Assembly: GCF_013426205.1 (NCBI RefSeq)
Contig: NC_089423.1
Coordinates: forward strand, 6,944,001-7,008,000
DNA: 64,000 nt
Source of the DNA: Metarhizium brunneum
Lineage: Eukaryota > Ascomycota > Sordariomycetes > Hypocreales > Clavicipitaceae
Reading direction: 5' to 3'
Positions 22,984 to 33,700 of the stretch are shown piece by piece. The first letter of the stretch is position 1. The number at the start of each line of letters is the position of its first letter. The position numbers and the translations under genes are program-made. Below the pieces are notes generated by a model. The model worked only from the letters and a program-made list of their open reading frames with translations, had not been told where the DNA came from and ran no database searches.

Positions 22984-24241
22984 ATGCCGTCCAAGACGGG
23001 TACAAAGCTGTCCATCCTGGGCATGCTCGATCTGCTCCCCGGCGTCGTCTCAATCGTCGCCGCCGGCCTGCTTGCCGTGCTGACGGGCCTGTTCCGGGGC
23101 CAAAAAGACGCGCCCAGCCTGCATCTTCACATTGCCTACGCCGTGCTGCGCAAGGCCACGACCAGACTGACGCCTCTTCAACTGCAGTGAGCCCGGCGTC
23201 CCCTCCCTCCGCGCACCCGTACAAGCTTCTCACGCAACCCTCCCAGATTCGTCTCGCCCCTGACCGACGTCGTGTACAAGCAGTATGCGCGCTCCGCCAA
23301 GATCAAGCCCGAGACGGTAGCCCTGGGAGCCGGCGCCCACGGCCACTGGCTCGGGAACAAGGACGCGGCCAACGTCCTGGTCTGGTACCACGGTACGTGC
23401 CCCTTTCCCCCCTTCCACTTTGAACCGAATGGCTGACGACACGCCCGACATCAAGGCGGCGGCTTCTGCCTGCCCGCCAACCTGGGATACTTCAAGTTCC
23501 TGCAGAGCCTGGTGGCATCGTCGCACCGGGCGGGCCAGGAGCTGGCCGTCTTCGTGCTGACCTACTCGCTGGCCCCGGGCGCGGCGTACCCGACGCAGCT
23601 CACGCAGGCCGTCGAGGCGCTGCGCTACATCCTCGACGAGACGGGCCGCACGCCGGCGCAGGTTCTCATCGGCGGCGACTCGGCGGGCGGCAACCTCGTC
23701 ATGGGCGTGCTGTCGCACCTCGCCCACGGGCACCCGGCCATCCGCAGGCTCGAGGTGGCCGAGCCGCTCGCCGGCGCCGTCGGCATCGCGCCCTGGACCC
23801 TGATCGGCGAGGACCACGGCGACCGCGACATTTACCACGGCGGCGACCTCATCACGCCCGCCGTCGACGGGCCCTGGTCCCAAGCCTTCCTGGGCGGCGC
23901 CGACAAGGACTACTTTACGAGCGCGTCGACGGCGCCCCGGAGCTGGCTCGCCGCCTTCCCCGTCAAGCGAGTCCTGATACTCGGCGGCGGCAACGAGATC
24001 CTGCTGCCTGCCATTGAGGAGCTGGCAGACAACCTCAAGGTACGTCAAGTTGTTTTTGCTCGTCGCCAAGCGAACCAGTTCCCTGCGCTGACACGGGCAC
24101 CAGGCCGCGCTGCCCAACGTGGAGTTGTTTATAGGACACCGCGAAGCTCATGTTGCTCCCGTGTACAACATCTACGTTGGGGACAATACAGAAACACTGC
24201 AGGGCAAAAAGATCAAGGCGTGGTTGAGAGAAATATTATAG
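22984..24241 (+). CDS. Membrane-anchored alpha/beta hydrolase (HSL/esterase type)
   Basis: Carboxylesterase/lipase-like enzyme, 356 aa from four exons (22984-23186, 23247-23392, 23456-24039, 24104-24241). One hydrophobic segment near the N-terminus (about residues 10-37, LSILGMLDLLPGVVSIVA) probably anchors it in a membrane. The oxyanion-hole motif HGGGF is split by the second intron, which supports the model. The nucleophile elbow is GGDSAGGN, the acid residue is likely in the loop after LILGGGNEILL, and the catalytic His is in GHREAHVAP near the C-terminus. This organisation is shared with fungal steryl-acetyl-hydrolase/arylacetamide-deacetylase-like enzymes. Substrate unknown. It converges on the sphingolipid methyltransferase gene 326 bp away. 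Confidence 0.88.
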
Positions 24242-24473
24242 CTTGCATTGCCAGTGCGCCGGTTGTGATGCACCGTTGTTGCGCGCCCATTTGCGCCATC
24301 TCAGTCTATATAATGAAACGAACCCTTCATCACAAATGTAGCCGCCCAGTGAGACTAGCACGTTTCTAAATTTTGAAAGCAACCAGATAGCTCTATATTT
24401 TCATTTTCCTCATTTCGCTCACCTCATGCGAGATCCATGGCCTTGCTCCCTCTGATCGCTTCTTTTCTTAGCC

Positions 24474-24497
24474 TTTTTTTTTTTAGAAAAAAAAAAA
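24474..24497. terminator. T11-AG-A11 palindrome between convergent genes
   Basis: Eleven T residues, two bases, then eleven A residues. It sits in the 326-bp spacer between the 3' ends of two convergent genes and gives a T-run/A-run in both directions, consistent with a shared 3'-end processing region. The role is inferred only from place and composition. Confidence 0.35.
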
Positions 24498-24567
24498 GTA
24501 GACCAAACTTGTTGCACGGCATCTGGTCAACTGAGCCACGCCAAGGGCGTCAAACCGACCTTAAATC

Positions 24568-26294
24568 TTACTTGGGGAGAGACGCTTTGCCGGCTGCACG
24601 GCTGGTGGCCAGAGCTCCAGACAGGCCGAATTGTGATCCGACGCCGTTGATGCGGTGGACCGAGTTGAGGTTCTTCACGACAAGGATCTGGAAGCACGTG
24701 GCACTTCCCTGGCGGGAGGCAATGACGGACCAAGCGAGGAAAAGCTCCCAAATCTGCACCCTTGTCAGTCGCTGCATCGGAGGATTAAAAAAAAATTGGG
24801 CAAGGGGTCAACATACTCTGTACCAGCGCTGGCCGTACTTGGCCGTGATGGCATCGCCGTTTCCTACCCAGTTGCGGTACCAACGCCAGAGAGTGGCGGA
24901 ATAGTGCACGCCGACGGTATCCACGCTGTATTTTTTGGTCAGTTTATGTTTGCCTCCCATGTTTGCCGACAAAGACGGGCGTCACGAACCTCTTGACCTC
25001 GAAGCCAGCGCTCTCGAGCGACCGGACGTAATTCCACAGGGGTGTCGAAGCATCGGCGCCTCGGAAGATGTACTTGTTGAGGAACAGGCCCCAGATGAAA
25101 TCCTCGTACTGCCAGGCCTGTCGGAGACCAGACAGCTGAACGTACATGGCGCCGTCGTCCTCGAGCATGTCGTAGCACTGGCGGAAAAAGGTGGTGAGCT
25201 TTCGAACGCCGACGTGCTCGCCCATTTCAAGCTGCGAGATCTTGTTGTACTTTTGCTTGGGGGCGTCCCGGTAGTCCATGCACAGAATCCGGCTCTGCTC
25301 CTCGGGAACGCCCGCGTTTCTCAGCACGTCATTGCCCCAGGCGGCGCCATTCTCGGCAATGGTGATGCCGGTAACCTTTGCTCCGTAGTTTACACTGGCA
25401 AACTTGGCCAGCGTGCCCCATCCCGACCCAATGTCCAAAAGGGTCTCGCCCTCCTTGAGCTCGAGCTTCTCGCACACAATGGCCATCTTGTTGTCCTGGA
25501 GCTCCTCCAGCGTCTCTTCACGCGTCGTGTCCGAGATGATGCCGCTGGTGTAAATCATGCGGGGGCCGAGGAACCAGGCATAGTGATCGTTTCCGGAATC
25601 GTAGTTGGGGCGGATCTGCTCCATGTCCTGGTCCTTGGTGTGGAAGAGCACGTCGGGCCCAAAGGTGAGCAAAATGTACTTGAACAGATCCCAGGTGAAG
25701 CTGAACTTGGACCAGTCGTGGCGGTACTCGAGCACGTCCAAGACGTCGCCCTTGAAATCAGCCTTGCCATCAATGTACATTTCCGAAAAGGTCTGGATGG
25801 GCACTTTGTTGGCTCCGCTCCACTTGGCCTGGTCGGCGGCATCCTTGAAGGTCACGTACGACTCAACGGGGCGGCCAGGCAGCTTGACATGCTCATTGAT
25901 GCGCGGGCTAAAGTTGGACATGTAGGTCCAGTAGGCAATGAGAATGGGGAAAAGCGTGAGAATGCCAAAGAAGACGGTCGTCTTGAGGCCGCCGCCCACG
26001 AAGCGGCTCAGGAAGTAGGGCACGCCCACCAGGAGGACCCCCAGAACAATGTTGGAGAAGCCCTCGCTCCCGGCGCCCTCGGCCGGCAGAGGGGCATTGT
26101 GGATGGACGGAGACTTGATTCGCAGTTAGCACAGGGCCATTGAGGTGGTTTCGTGGGCTGGGAGGGAGGGAGTCTGGAAGAAAATTTACGTGAGTGATGG
26201 GCACGCCACAATCGACCGCCTCAAAGGCAGACGGCGCCGCCTTGGGCGTCTTGATGTAGGTGATGTCACCCTCCAGGTCCGGCTTGTTCTTCAT
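24568..26294 (-). CDS. Sphingolipid C9-methyltransferase
   Basis: SAM-dependent methyltransferase of the cyclopropane-fatty-acid-synthase superfamily that adds the C9 methyl group to the 4,8-sphingadienine base of fungal glucosylceramides. 507 aa from four exons (26190-26294, 24990-26113, 24817-24925, 24568-24753). Two hydrophobic segments near the N-terminus (FSNIVLGVLLVGVPYFLS and TTVFFGILTLFPILIAY) anchor it in the ER membrane. The SAM-binding motif LLDIGSGWGTLAKFA and the family sequence VTGITIAENGAAWGND follow. The hydrophobic C-terminal third (FLAWSVIASRQG) is also typical. It acts after the delta-8 desaturase and before or around glucosylceramide synthase. The start is the ATG in the first exon with the charged MKNKPDLEGD; the first intron (26114-26189) is canonical. 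Hypocrealean fungi often have two paralogues. Confidence 0.93.
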
Positions 26295-27855
26295 GGCTGC
26301 AGAGTGCGTGAGACGAAGAAGAGGTGCAAAGACAAAAAAAGACCTCGAGCAGCAGTCCGAGGTTGACGTCGAGGTCTGATGAGCCCTGGTACCGACGTTG
26401 ATGAAAGGAGGTTGAAGCTGGCCCCAGCAAAAATGCCCCCTTGGCTTTGGCAGCGGTTTGCAAGACATTGACAGGCTGGCACCAGGCAACGCACAACAAA
26501 TTGGTGAGCCCCACTTGCCCATCACCAAGCGAAGCAGCTTTCAGCCTCGCGATTGATGGCCGCGTCTGTGGAGACGGACGGAGAGGTGCGGTGCCATGCC
26601 GGATGCTCACGTGACATGGACCACAGCCACCCGCACCGCGGTGTGCGAGGGAATTGGTCGCACATCCCACCGCATCTCCTACCCTAAATACCTTGCATGA
26701 TTGGCCTCACTTTGCGCAGACGTCGCTCATGGACATTTACATGTCCTCTGGTAGATCCTGTCATGGCCGTCATTTTTGTCGACACTCGTCTTGGCGACTT
26801 TTGCAGGGATTCAGTGGCGCTGGAAACGAAATGCCAACGACATGTTGTTGACTGGGTAGGGAAAGCGGAAATGGCCAAGCTTGAAGCCATCAACGGCTGA
26901 GGCCCCTCGGGCTGCTGCTGCAGACTCGAGTCTTTATAAGCTTTGACCTCGGCCCGTCAGACTACTGCTGGTACTGGAACCAAGCCTTCAATGCTTCAAG
27001 GCCGCCAAATCTGGGCGTTTTGAAGCCACTACATTCTGACCGCTTGGGCTGCCGCTACGCTCAATTGAAAGCTTGAGTTTTTTGGCCGGGTTAATCGAAG
27101 CTGCTACAAGGCTAGCTGTAATAGCCATCAAATTTCTCACATCCTTCATTCATTTTGCCCTCCGGGGGTCGCCTGCAGCGGACGGGCTTTCACGATTCAC
27201 GCGGGTTATGATACATTTGCGCGTGAGTAGCTTCAGCCACCTTTTTATCAATGAGCTGCTGATGACATGTCTTGACCAAATCAGATACTACTTGGGGACG
27301 GCCTCATGTGAGCAAGCAAGCGGCAACAACCAACTTACGCTAGCCAAGTTCATGGCAAGGCACTCAAAAAGCTACCAGTGACCCCTTGTCCCCGGCATCC
27401 GTTGCCTCTGCCGAGGGGCAAATCCAAAACAGCTACGACAGTGATCGGCAGAAAAAAAACATGCTAGCCCAGTCCATGTAACTTGGGCAGCTGAGCTGCG
27501 TGACGAAAGGAAAAACCGCCACAACTACCAACACAGCAACAAACACTGCCGACGGCTACAAACCGGGCATTTATTGTTTCAAACTTGTGCTACAATCTGC
27601 CCACTGCAGGCTCCACACGGCCCGGCCAGTTCGAGTGCACAGATGTATTGCCGCAGCTCACAAATCATGTCCTTTGCGTGCCTTGGGCGGATTCCTGGGA
27701 CATAGCCAGGGTTGAATCGCGAGAATAAGTGATTCTATTATTTTGGCTTCGACAAGCCTCTATGTGGCAACTAGCAAAAAGGGAAAAAAACACGTGGTAT
27801 ACTGTGGAATTAATTACACAAGTCTCCAGGACTCGGATGACATGTCCGGCAGCCT
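26295..27855. other. Intergenic region
   Basis: About 1.5 kb without a recognisable gene. A frame of 102 codons at 27073-27381 and smaller ones nearby have no domain-like features. The part next to 26294 should contain the methyltransferase promoter. Confidence 0.5.
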
Positions 27856-29492
27856 CTACAGAGCCAGAGCGAGCCACGCAGCGCCTCCCAGGACGCACCC
27901 ACCAAGGCCGAAACTGAACCTGTCTGCTGCAGCCGTAACGACTGGAGGCGAAGTCGGTCTCGTACAGTCGATTCCGGTGCCATTTACAATGGGGCACGGC
28001 ATTCCTTGCGACGGGGTCGTCGTGACACCTGGTTTGGGTGGACTTGCACTGCAGTCGCCTTCACCGCCAGTACAACCTGGAGGGACACCCGGGGTAGTGG
28101 GCTCGGGCTGAGGCTTGGTCTGGGTGCAATCGTCGCCGCTTCCCGGAGTACACGGTGTGGGAGGCACTCCGGTGTTTGTTGGAACGGGCGGGTTGGGGAA
28201 GCAGGAGCACACTGAGCTGACGCCCATGCTGACAGACGTGGCAGACTCGGGCGGACAGGCAGTCGAGACACATTGTTGCACAAGCATGGACAACTGTTCC
28301 TGCGAGCCGGGCTTGCAGAAGCACCCAAAGTCCTTATCACTGCATCCGACCTGGGAGCCAGCCGAGGAGAAGCAGCCGGTGGCGCATGGGGGAATGGCAG
28401 TGGTGACGTCGATGCATTCTGTGATGGTCGGTGTGATCGGCGGTGCAGTGGTTGGTGTGGGTGGCGGCAACGTGACCGGGGGAGGGCTGTTATTGGGTGT
28501 TGTCTTGGTGATGAAGCTGCTCTCTGGGCCTTTGGGAGGCGTCGTATCCGGAGGAGGAGATGTCTCGTTGGGAGGTGTTGTTCCCGGGGTGGTCTCGTTG
28601 GGAGGTGTAGTTCCTGGAGGAGGAGAGGTTTCCTTGGGAGGCGTTCCCGGGGTAGCGGGTGTGGTCTCCTTGGGTGGTGTTGGGGGAGATGTCTCTTCAG
28701 GCGGTGTTGTTCCCGGAGGAGGGCTCGTCTCTGTCTCGGGAGTTGTAGCCGGGGGGGGAGGAGTTTCCTTGGGAGGCGTTGTTTCCGGGGTAGGGGTAGT
28801 TTCTGTAGGTGGTGCCGGGGGAGAAGTTTCTTTGGGAGGCGTCGTTTCCGGGGTGGGGGTGGTCTCCTTGGGTGGTGTTGTTTCCGGAGGAGGGCTCGTC
28901 TTTGTCTCTGGAGGAGTCGTCTTTGTCTCTGGAGGAGTCGTCTTTGTCTCTGGAGGAGTCGGCTTTGTTTCTGGAGGAGTCGTTTTTGTCTCTGGGGGAG
29001 TCGTCTTTGTTTCTGGGGGAGGTGTGCTTGGTGATGATGTCTCTGGAGGAGAAGAAGTCGTTGAAGGGGAAGTTTGGGATTCGGGCGGCGGCACAGAAGT
29101 TGATGGTGGTGGCTGAGTCTGAGTGGTTTTCTGTGTTTTTGCGGACGCATCACACACTTTAGCTCCCGGCCTCGAGTTGATATTTGCGTCATGGAAAAGG
29201 GACTCACCTTGCACTTGTCCTTGAGGAAAAACTCGAGCTTCTTCTTCAAGTGGCTCTCAAGCTTCAGGCCGCCAACAAACCCGGCAATGCTCTCCGCCTT
29301 ATCCACCAACTTGCACAAGAAGGCAATCTTTTGGGCCTTGAGGCCTAGGAGCCCGCCGGAAGAAATATCTCCAAGGATTTCGTCAAGGCCCAGCGTTCTC
29401 TCTTGGAGAATGCCACTATTGGGCGGCTGAAAGTTTCCTTGGACGGCGGCCGAGGCCAGTCCAAGGACCAGGGTGAGAACCAATGGCCGCAT
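27856..29492 (-). CDS. Mucin-like wall protein with CFEM-type cysteine domain and GPI signal
   Basis: Secreted, probably GPI-anchored cell-surface protein, 519 aa from two exons (29208-29492 and 27856-29130). Residues 1-19 are a signal peptide (LVLTLVLGLASAAVQG). A folded N-terminal part of about 75 residues with two cysteines precedes a long Pro/Thr/Ser/Glu-rich region built from PPETKTT and PPKETTP units. Next comes an eight-cysteine CFEM-like domain (ECID...CATGC...GCSDKDFGCFC...CVSTACP...CSCF), and the protein ends in a hydrophobic tail (GGCVLGGAAWLALAL) fit for GPI attachment. The 77-nt intron (29131-29207) was placed by the GTGAGT donor and by keeping the downstream frame. CFEM proteins of fungi take part in haem uptake, adhesion and host contact; which applies here is unknown. 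The cysteine domain sits after the repeats rather than at the N-terminus. Confidence 0.85.
28890..29013 (-). repeat. 21-bp coding minisatellite (PPETKTT units)
   Basis: About six consecutive 21-base units in the CFEM gene encode PPETK(T/P)T. Units differ mainly at third codon positions. Copy number is likely to vary between strains. Confidence 0.75.
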
Positions 29493-30777
29493 TAGGGTGA
29501 CGCAGGAGGTCGTATTCTGCGTGAATTATACAATGGACTTGGGACTCCTGGGCTCGAGGGCTGTGTTGACAACTTCACACGCCTTGTGTTGCCCTTTTTT
29601 TAATTTTTATTTTTATTCTTAATTTTTTTTTTGGACGACTCGACACAGGATCATTTTATAAATGCCCGGACCAGACGCATTCCACAGCAAATTCCCATCT
29701 GCAGACATGTATCAAACACCCGCGATTCATCCCCTCGTTTGGTTCGTCTCCGTTGTTCGTCCCGAAGGGATTGTATATACTGGATGAAACTGGGCTTCGC
29801 AGCGGACAGAGTTGCACGCAGGCCATGGTGAGACTTTTCGTCTGGGCTAGGGATTCGGGCGATAGAAATCTGGCCATGGCAACTCCATCAAGGAGCACAA
29901 GGCACGGTCGGATGCGCCGAGCACAAGCTGAGGATAAAACAGTGGTAGGACTGACGGGCAGATTGATCAAGACTGTGCCAAGTGCGCTAAGAGATCCGTG
30001 TCAGGTTCGTGGAGCCGTTCGCTCGACTAGCCAGGAACAGGCGTTCGCACTAGCTGGCGGTTTTTCCTGTTCCTTACCATGCCTGGACGTCCAAGCGTTC
30101 GGGACATCGGATATTTCTGCAGGTCGGCCCACTCGCGAACCTTAATCGGCCCAGGAACGGGCGCCCGAGAGCAGTTCGGTGGCGCACAGCGAAGCTATAT
30201 TTGCAGCTCGGGACCGGGATCTGCCATCGACACCAGATCGCGGGCGCCCGGTCACGAGCGATGGCCCAGCCCTTGCCATCCTTCCAATCTTACCTAGTGT
30301 TTCAGGCCTGGCCATGCGTTGCTGCGAGAGCGCCCTAGGATAATCGGCTTGAAGCGATCGCGGGCTTTGTTTCCTTGGATTTAGACTTTGCGCAGGCATC
30401 GGCTCCCAGGGCGGGCTGCTCGACGCCCAATTTGGCAACATGATGGTAAACATGGAGCCAGTCACACCCACCGCATCGACGGCATCCTGGTCCAGCGCCA
30501 TGAGCTCACCGTCCTCGGCGTCGATGGACTGAGCTGAGATTGTGCAGCTCGAGTCTGTGCGATGACTTCATGGCCGCTATTTTCGACTAGAAGAAAAGAT
30601 AGCATGCAAACAAGCCTTTTCGCCGTGCTTTTCCAGCATATATATATATTCCCTTGTCGTTGCGTTCTGGTTGTCGGAAACTCATCTGTATAATTCACAT
30701 TTGCCAACACGGCACATTCCTCTCGCTTCCATCCCCCCCCCGAACCTTGCTACATTCGTTTCATTAGATAGTTCGCC
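29493..30777. other. Divergent promoter region between two cell-surface protein genes
   Basis: The CFEM gene (minus) and the WSC gene (plus) diverge from this 1.3-kb spacer. No gene is supported inside it. AT-rich T-runs near 29597-29633 lie about 100 bp upstream of the CFEM start. A TATATATATA run lies near 30640 and a CT-rich tract directly precedes the WSC start at 30778. Shared regulation of the two wall proteins is possible but not shown. Confidence 0.5.
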
Positions 30778-33700
30778 ATGGTGCGGTCTCTGATCGTGGC
30801 CGCGCTAGCCGCTGGCTTCGCCAATGTGGCTTTGGCACACAACATTGAGGTGCCCCCTTGCGGCCAGGAATGCAAAACGCTTGAATACGTTGGCTGTGTC
30901 AAAGATGGCAGCCCCTCGGCTCTCATCATGCGATCGAACCAAGATCAGGGCCAGATGACGGTTGAGAAGTGCGGTGCCGTCTGTAAGGGTGTGTTTGGCC
31001 TCTATGCTTCCCCGACAGTTCGTGTCACAGGCACGAAACGCTTACATGTTTTGCACTAGGAAATGGTTTCCGATACGCTGGCCTCAAGTACTATGGCATC
31101 TGCTTCTGTGGCAACACCCTGGGCGGCTCGCCCGCAGACGAGGGCTCATGCTCGTATCCCTGCAGTGGAAACAACGCTCAAAAGTGTGGAGGAGACTCGA
31201 CGCTGTCCGTCTGGGAGGACAAGACCTACCCCAAGAAGCCCGAGGAGGTCTCTGGTGATGATTACAAGGCTATTGGCTGCTACACTGACGACACGAACAA
31301 GGGAAGGACCCTGTCCTGGCCCGTCAACGTCGACTCGGCTTCCATCACACCCTCGTCATGTATCGCTGCCTGCAAGGCCAACGGATTTGCCTATGCCGGA
31401 ACCGAGTTTGGAGGTAGGGCCCCATCGTTCGAAACAAGCTTAAAAACATCTTTTCTATCTCACGTGCTAACATTCTACATCAGGTGAATGCTGGTGCGGC
31501 TCTTTCCTGAACCCGGCCACCCAGGCTGTCGATGCCTCGCAGTGCAACATCCCTTGCCACGGAGACAGCTCTGTATCTTGCGGCGGCCGCGGTCGTTTGA
31601 CCGTGTACGAGGCCAAGGTGCTCATTTCTACGGAGCCTTGCATCCCCGTGCCGCCCCCCATTTCTACTTCGGTCGCACCGCCTGCCTCTACCGCCGGCCC
31701 TGGCACATCTGCAGCATCGTCCGCCCCAGGCTCGTCCGGCGCTCCCGGATCAAGCGTGCCCGCTTCCAGCAATTCCGGTGTACCTACTCTTCCCGGAACA
31801 GGTGTTCCGTCTGAGTGCTCTGCCCCGCCTACTGTCACTGTCACCGTGACGCCGTCTTCCACTGGGCCTGTGCCTACCGGGCCTGCTTCATCGGGTCCCG
31901 AGTCTAGCGGTCCGGGTTCGACTGGTCCTGGCTCGACTGGTCCGGGTTCGACTGGACCAGAGTCCAGCGGCCCAGCCTCTACCGGTCCCCAGTCCTCCGG
32001 CCCTGAGACCACTGGCCCAGCTTCGACTGGCCCGGTTCCCACCACTACGCCAGCTACTTGCACAACCGTCGTGACCGGCAGTGACTGTGGACCTGCTGCC
32101 ACTACAGCTCCTAACCAGTCAACTGGCCCCTACACCTCTGGCCCAGTTCTTCCCAGCGGCGTGGTCACATGCACAAAGACGTTGACTGGTAGCGATTGCC
32201 CGCCTGCTCCTACCGGAACTGGTCCTGTGCCTACCGGTCCCGAGACCACTGGCCCTCAGCCTTCTGGCCCCGAGACCACTGGTCCTCAGCCTTCTGGCCC
32301 TGAGACCACTGGACCTCAGCCCTCCGGCCCTGAAACTACTGGTCCCCAGCCTTCCGGCCCTGAGACTACTGGTCCTCAGCCCTCCGGTCCCGAGACTACT
32401 GGTCCTCAGCCCTCCGGCCCCGAGACCACTGGTCCTCAGCCTTCCGGACCTGAGACCACTGGACCTCAGCCCTCCGGCCCCGAGACTACTGGTCCTCAGC
32501 CTTCCGGCCCTGAGACCACTGGCCCTGTCCCTACTGGTCCCCAGACTACCGGCCCTCAGCCTTCGGGCCCTGAGACCACTGGACCTCAGCCTTCCGGTCC
32601 TGAGACTACCGGTCCTCAGCCTTCCGGCCCTGAGACTACCGGCCCTCAGCCCTCTGGCCCTGAGACTACCGGCCCCCAGCCTTCCGGCCCTGAGACTACT
32701 GGTCCTCAGCCCTCCGGCCCTGAGACTACTGGCCCCGTCCCTACTGGCCCCCAGACTACTGGTCCCCAGACTACCGGCCCCCAGCCTTCCGGCCCTGAAA
32801 CCACCGGTCCCCAGCCTTCCGGCCCTGAGACTACCGGCCCTCAGCCTTCCGGCCCCGAGACCACCGGCCCGCAGCCTTCCGGCCCCGAGACCACTGGCCC
32901 GCAACCCTCTGGCCCCGAGACCACCGGCCCGCAGCCCTCTGGCCCTGAGACTACTGGCCCCGTCCCTACTGGTCCCCAGACTACTGGCCCTGTCCCTACC
33001 ACCACGCCTGCTACTTGCACAACTGTGCTAACTGGCAGCGACTGCGGACCTGCTCCCACTACCGCGCCTGGCCAGTCTACTGGAATGGGATCTTCCCCGT
33101 CGGGCCCGGCTCCTACAGGCCCAGCTCTTACCAGCACGGTTATTACCTGCACCAAGACATTGACTGGCAGCCAGTGCCCACCTGCTCCTACTACCACGCC
33201 CAACCAGTCTACTGGACCCTCGACTACCGGCCCTGCTCCCACCACAACACCAGAGACTACCGGCCCTGAGACTACTGGTCCTCCCGAGACCACTGGCCCA
33301 GAAACCACCGGCCCTCCCGAGACTACTGGCCCTGAGACTACTGGTCCTCCCGAGACTACTGGTCCAGAAACCACTGGTCCCCCTGAGACTACTGGCCCTG
33401 TTCCTACCACAACGCCAGAGACTACCGGCCCTGAGACTACTGGTCCTCCCGAGACCACTGGCCCTGAGACTACTGGTCCCCCCGAGACCACTGGCCCTGA
33501 GACCACTGGTCCTCCTGAGACTACTGGCCCTGAGACCACTGGTCCCCCCGAGACTACCGGTCCTGAGACTACTGGTCCTCCCGAGACTACCGGTCCTGAG
33601 ACTACTGGTCCTCCCGAGACTACCGGTCCTGAGACTACTGGTCCTCCCGAGACTACCGGTCCTGAGACTACTGGTCCTCCCGAGACTACCGGTCCTGAGA

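Noticed and set aside
24935..26143. 402-codon plus-strand open frame
   Set aside because: Antisense of the sphingolipid methyltransferase, whose motifs on the minus strand are unambiguous.
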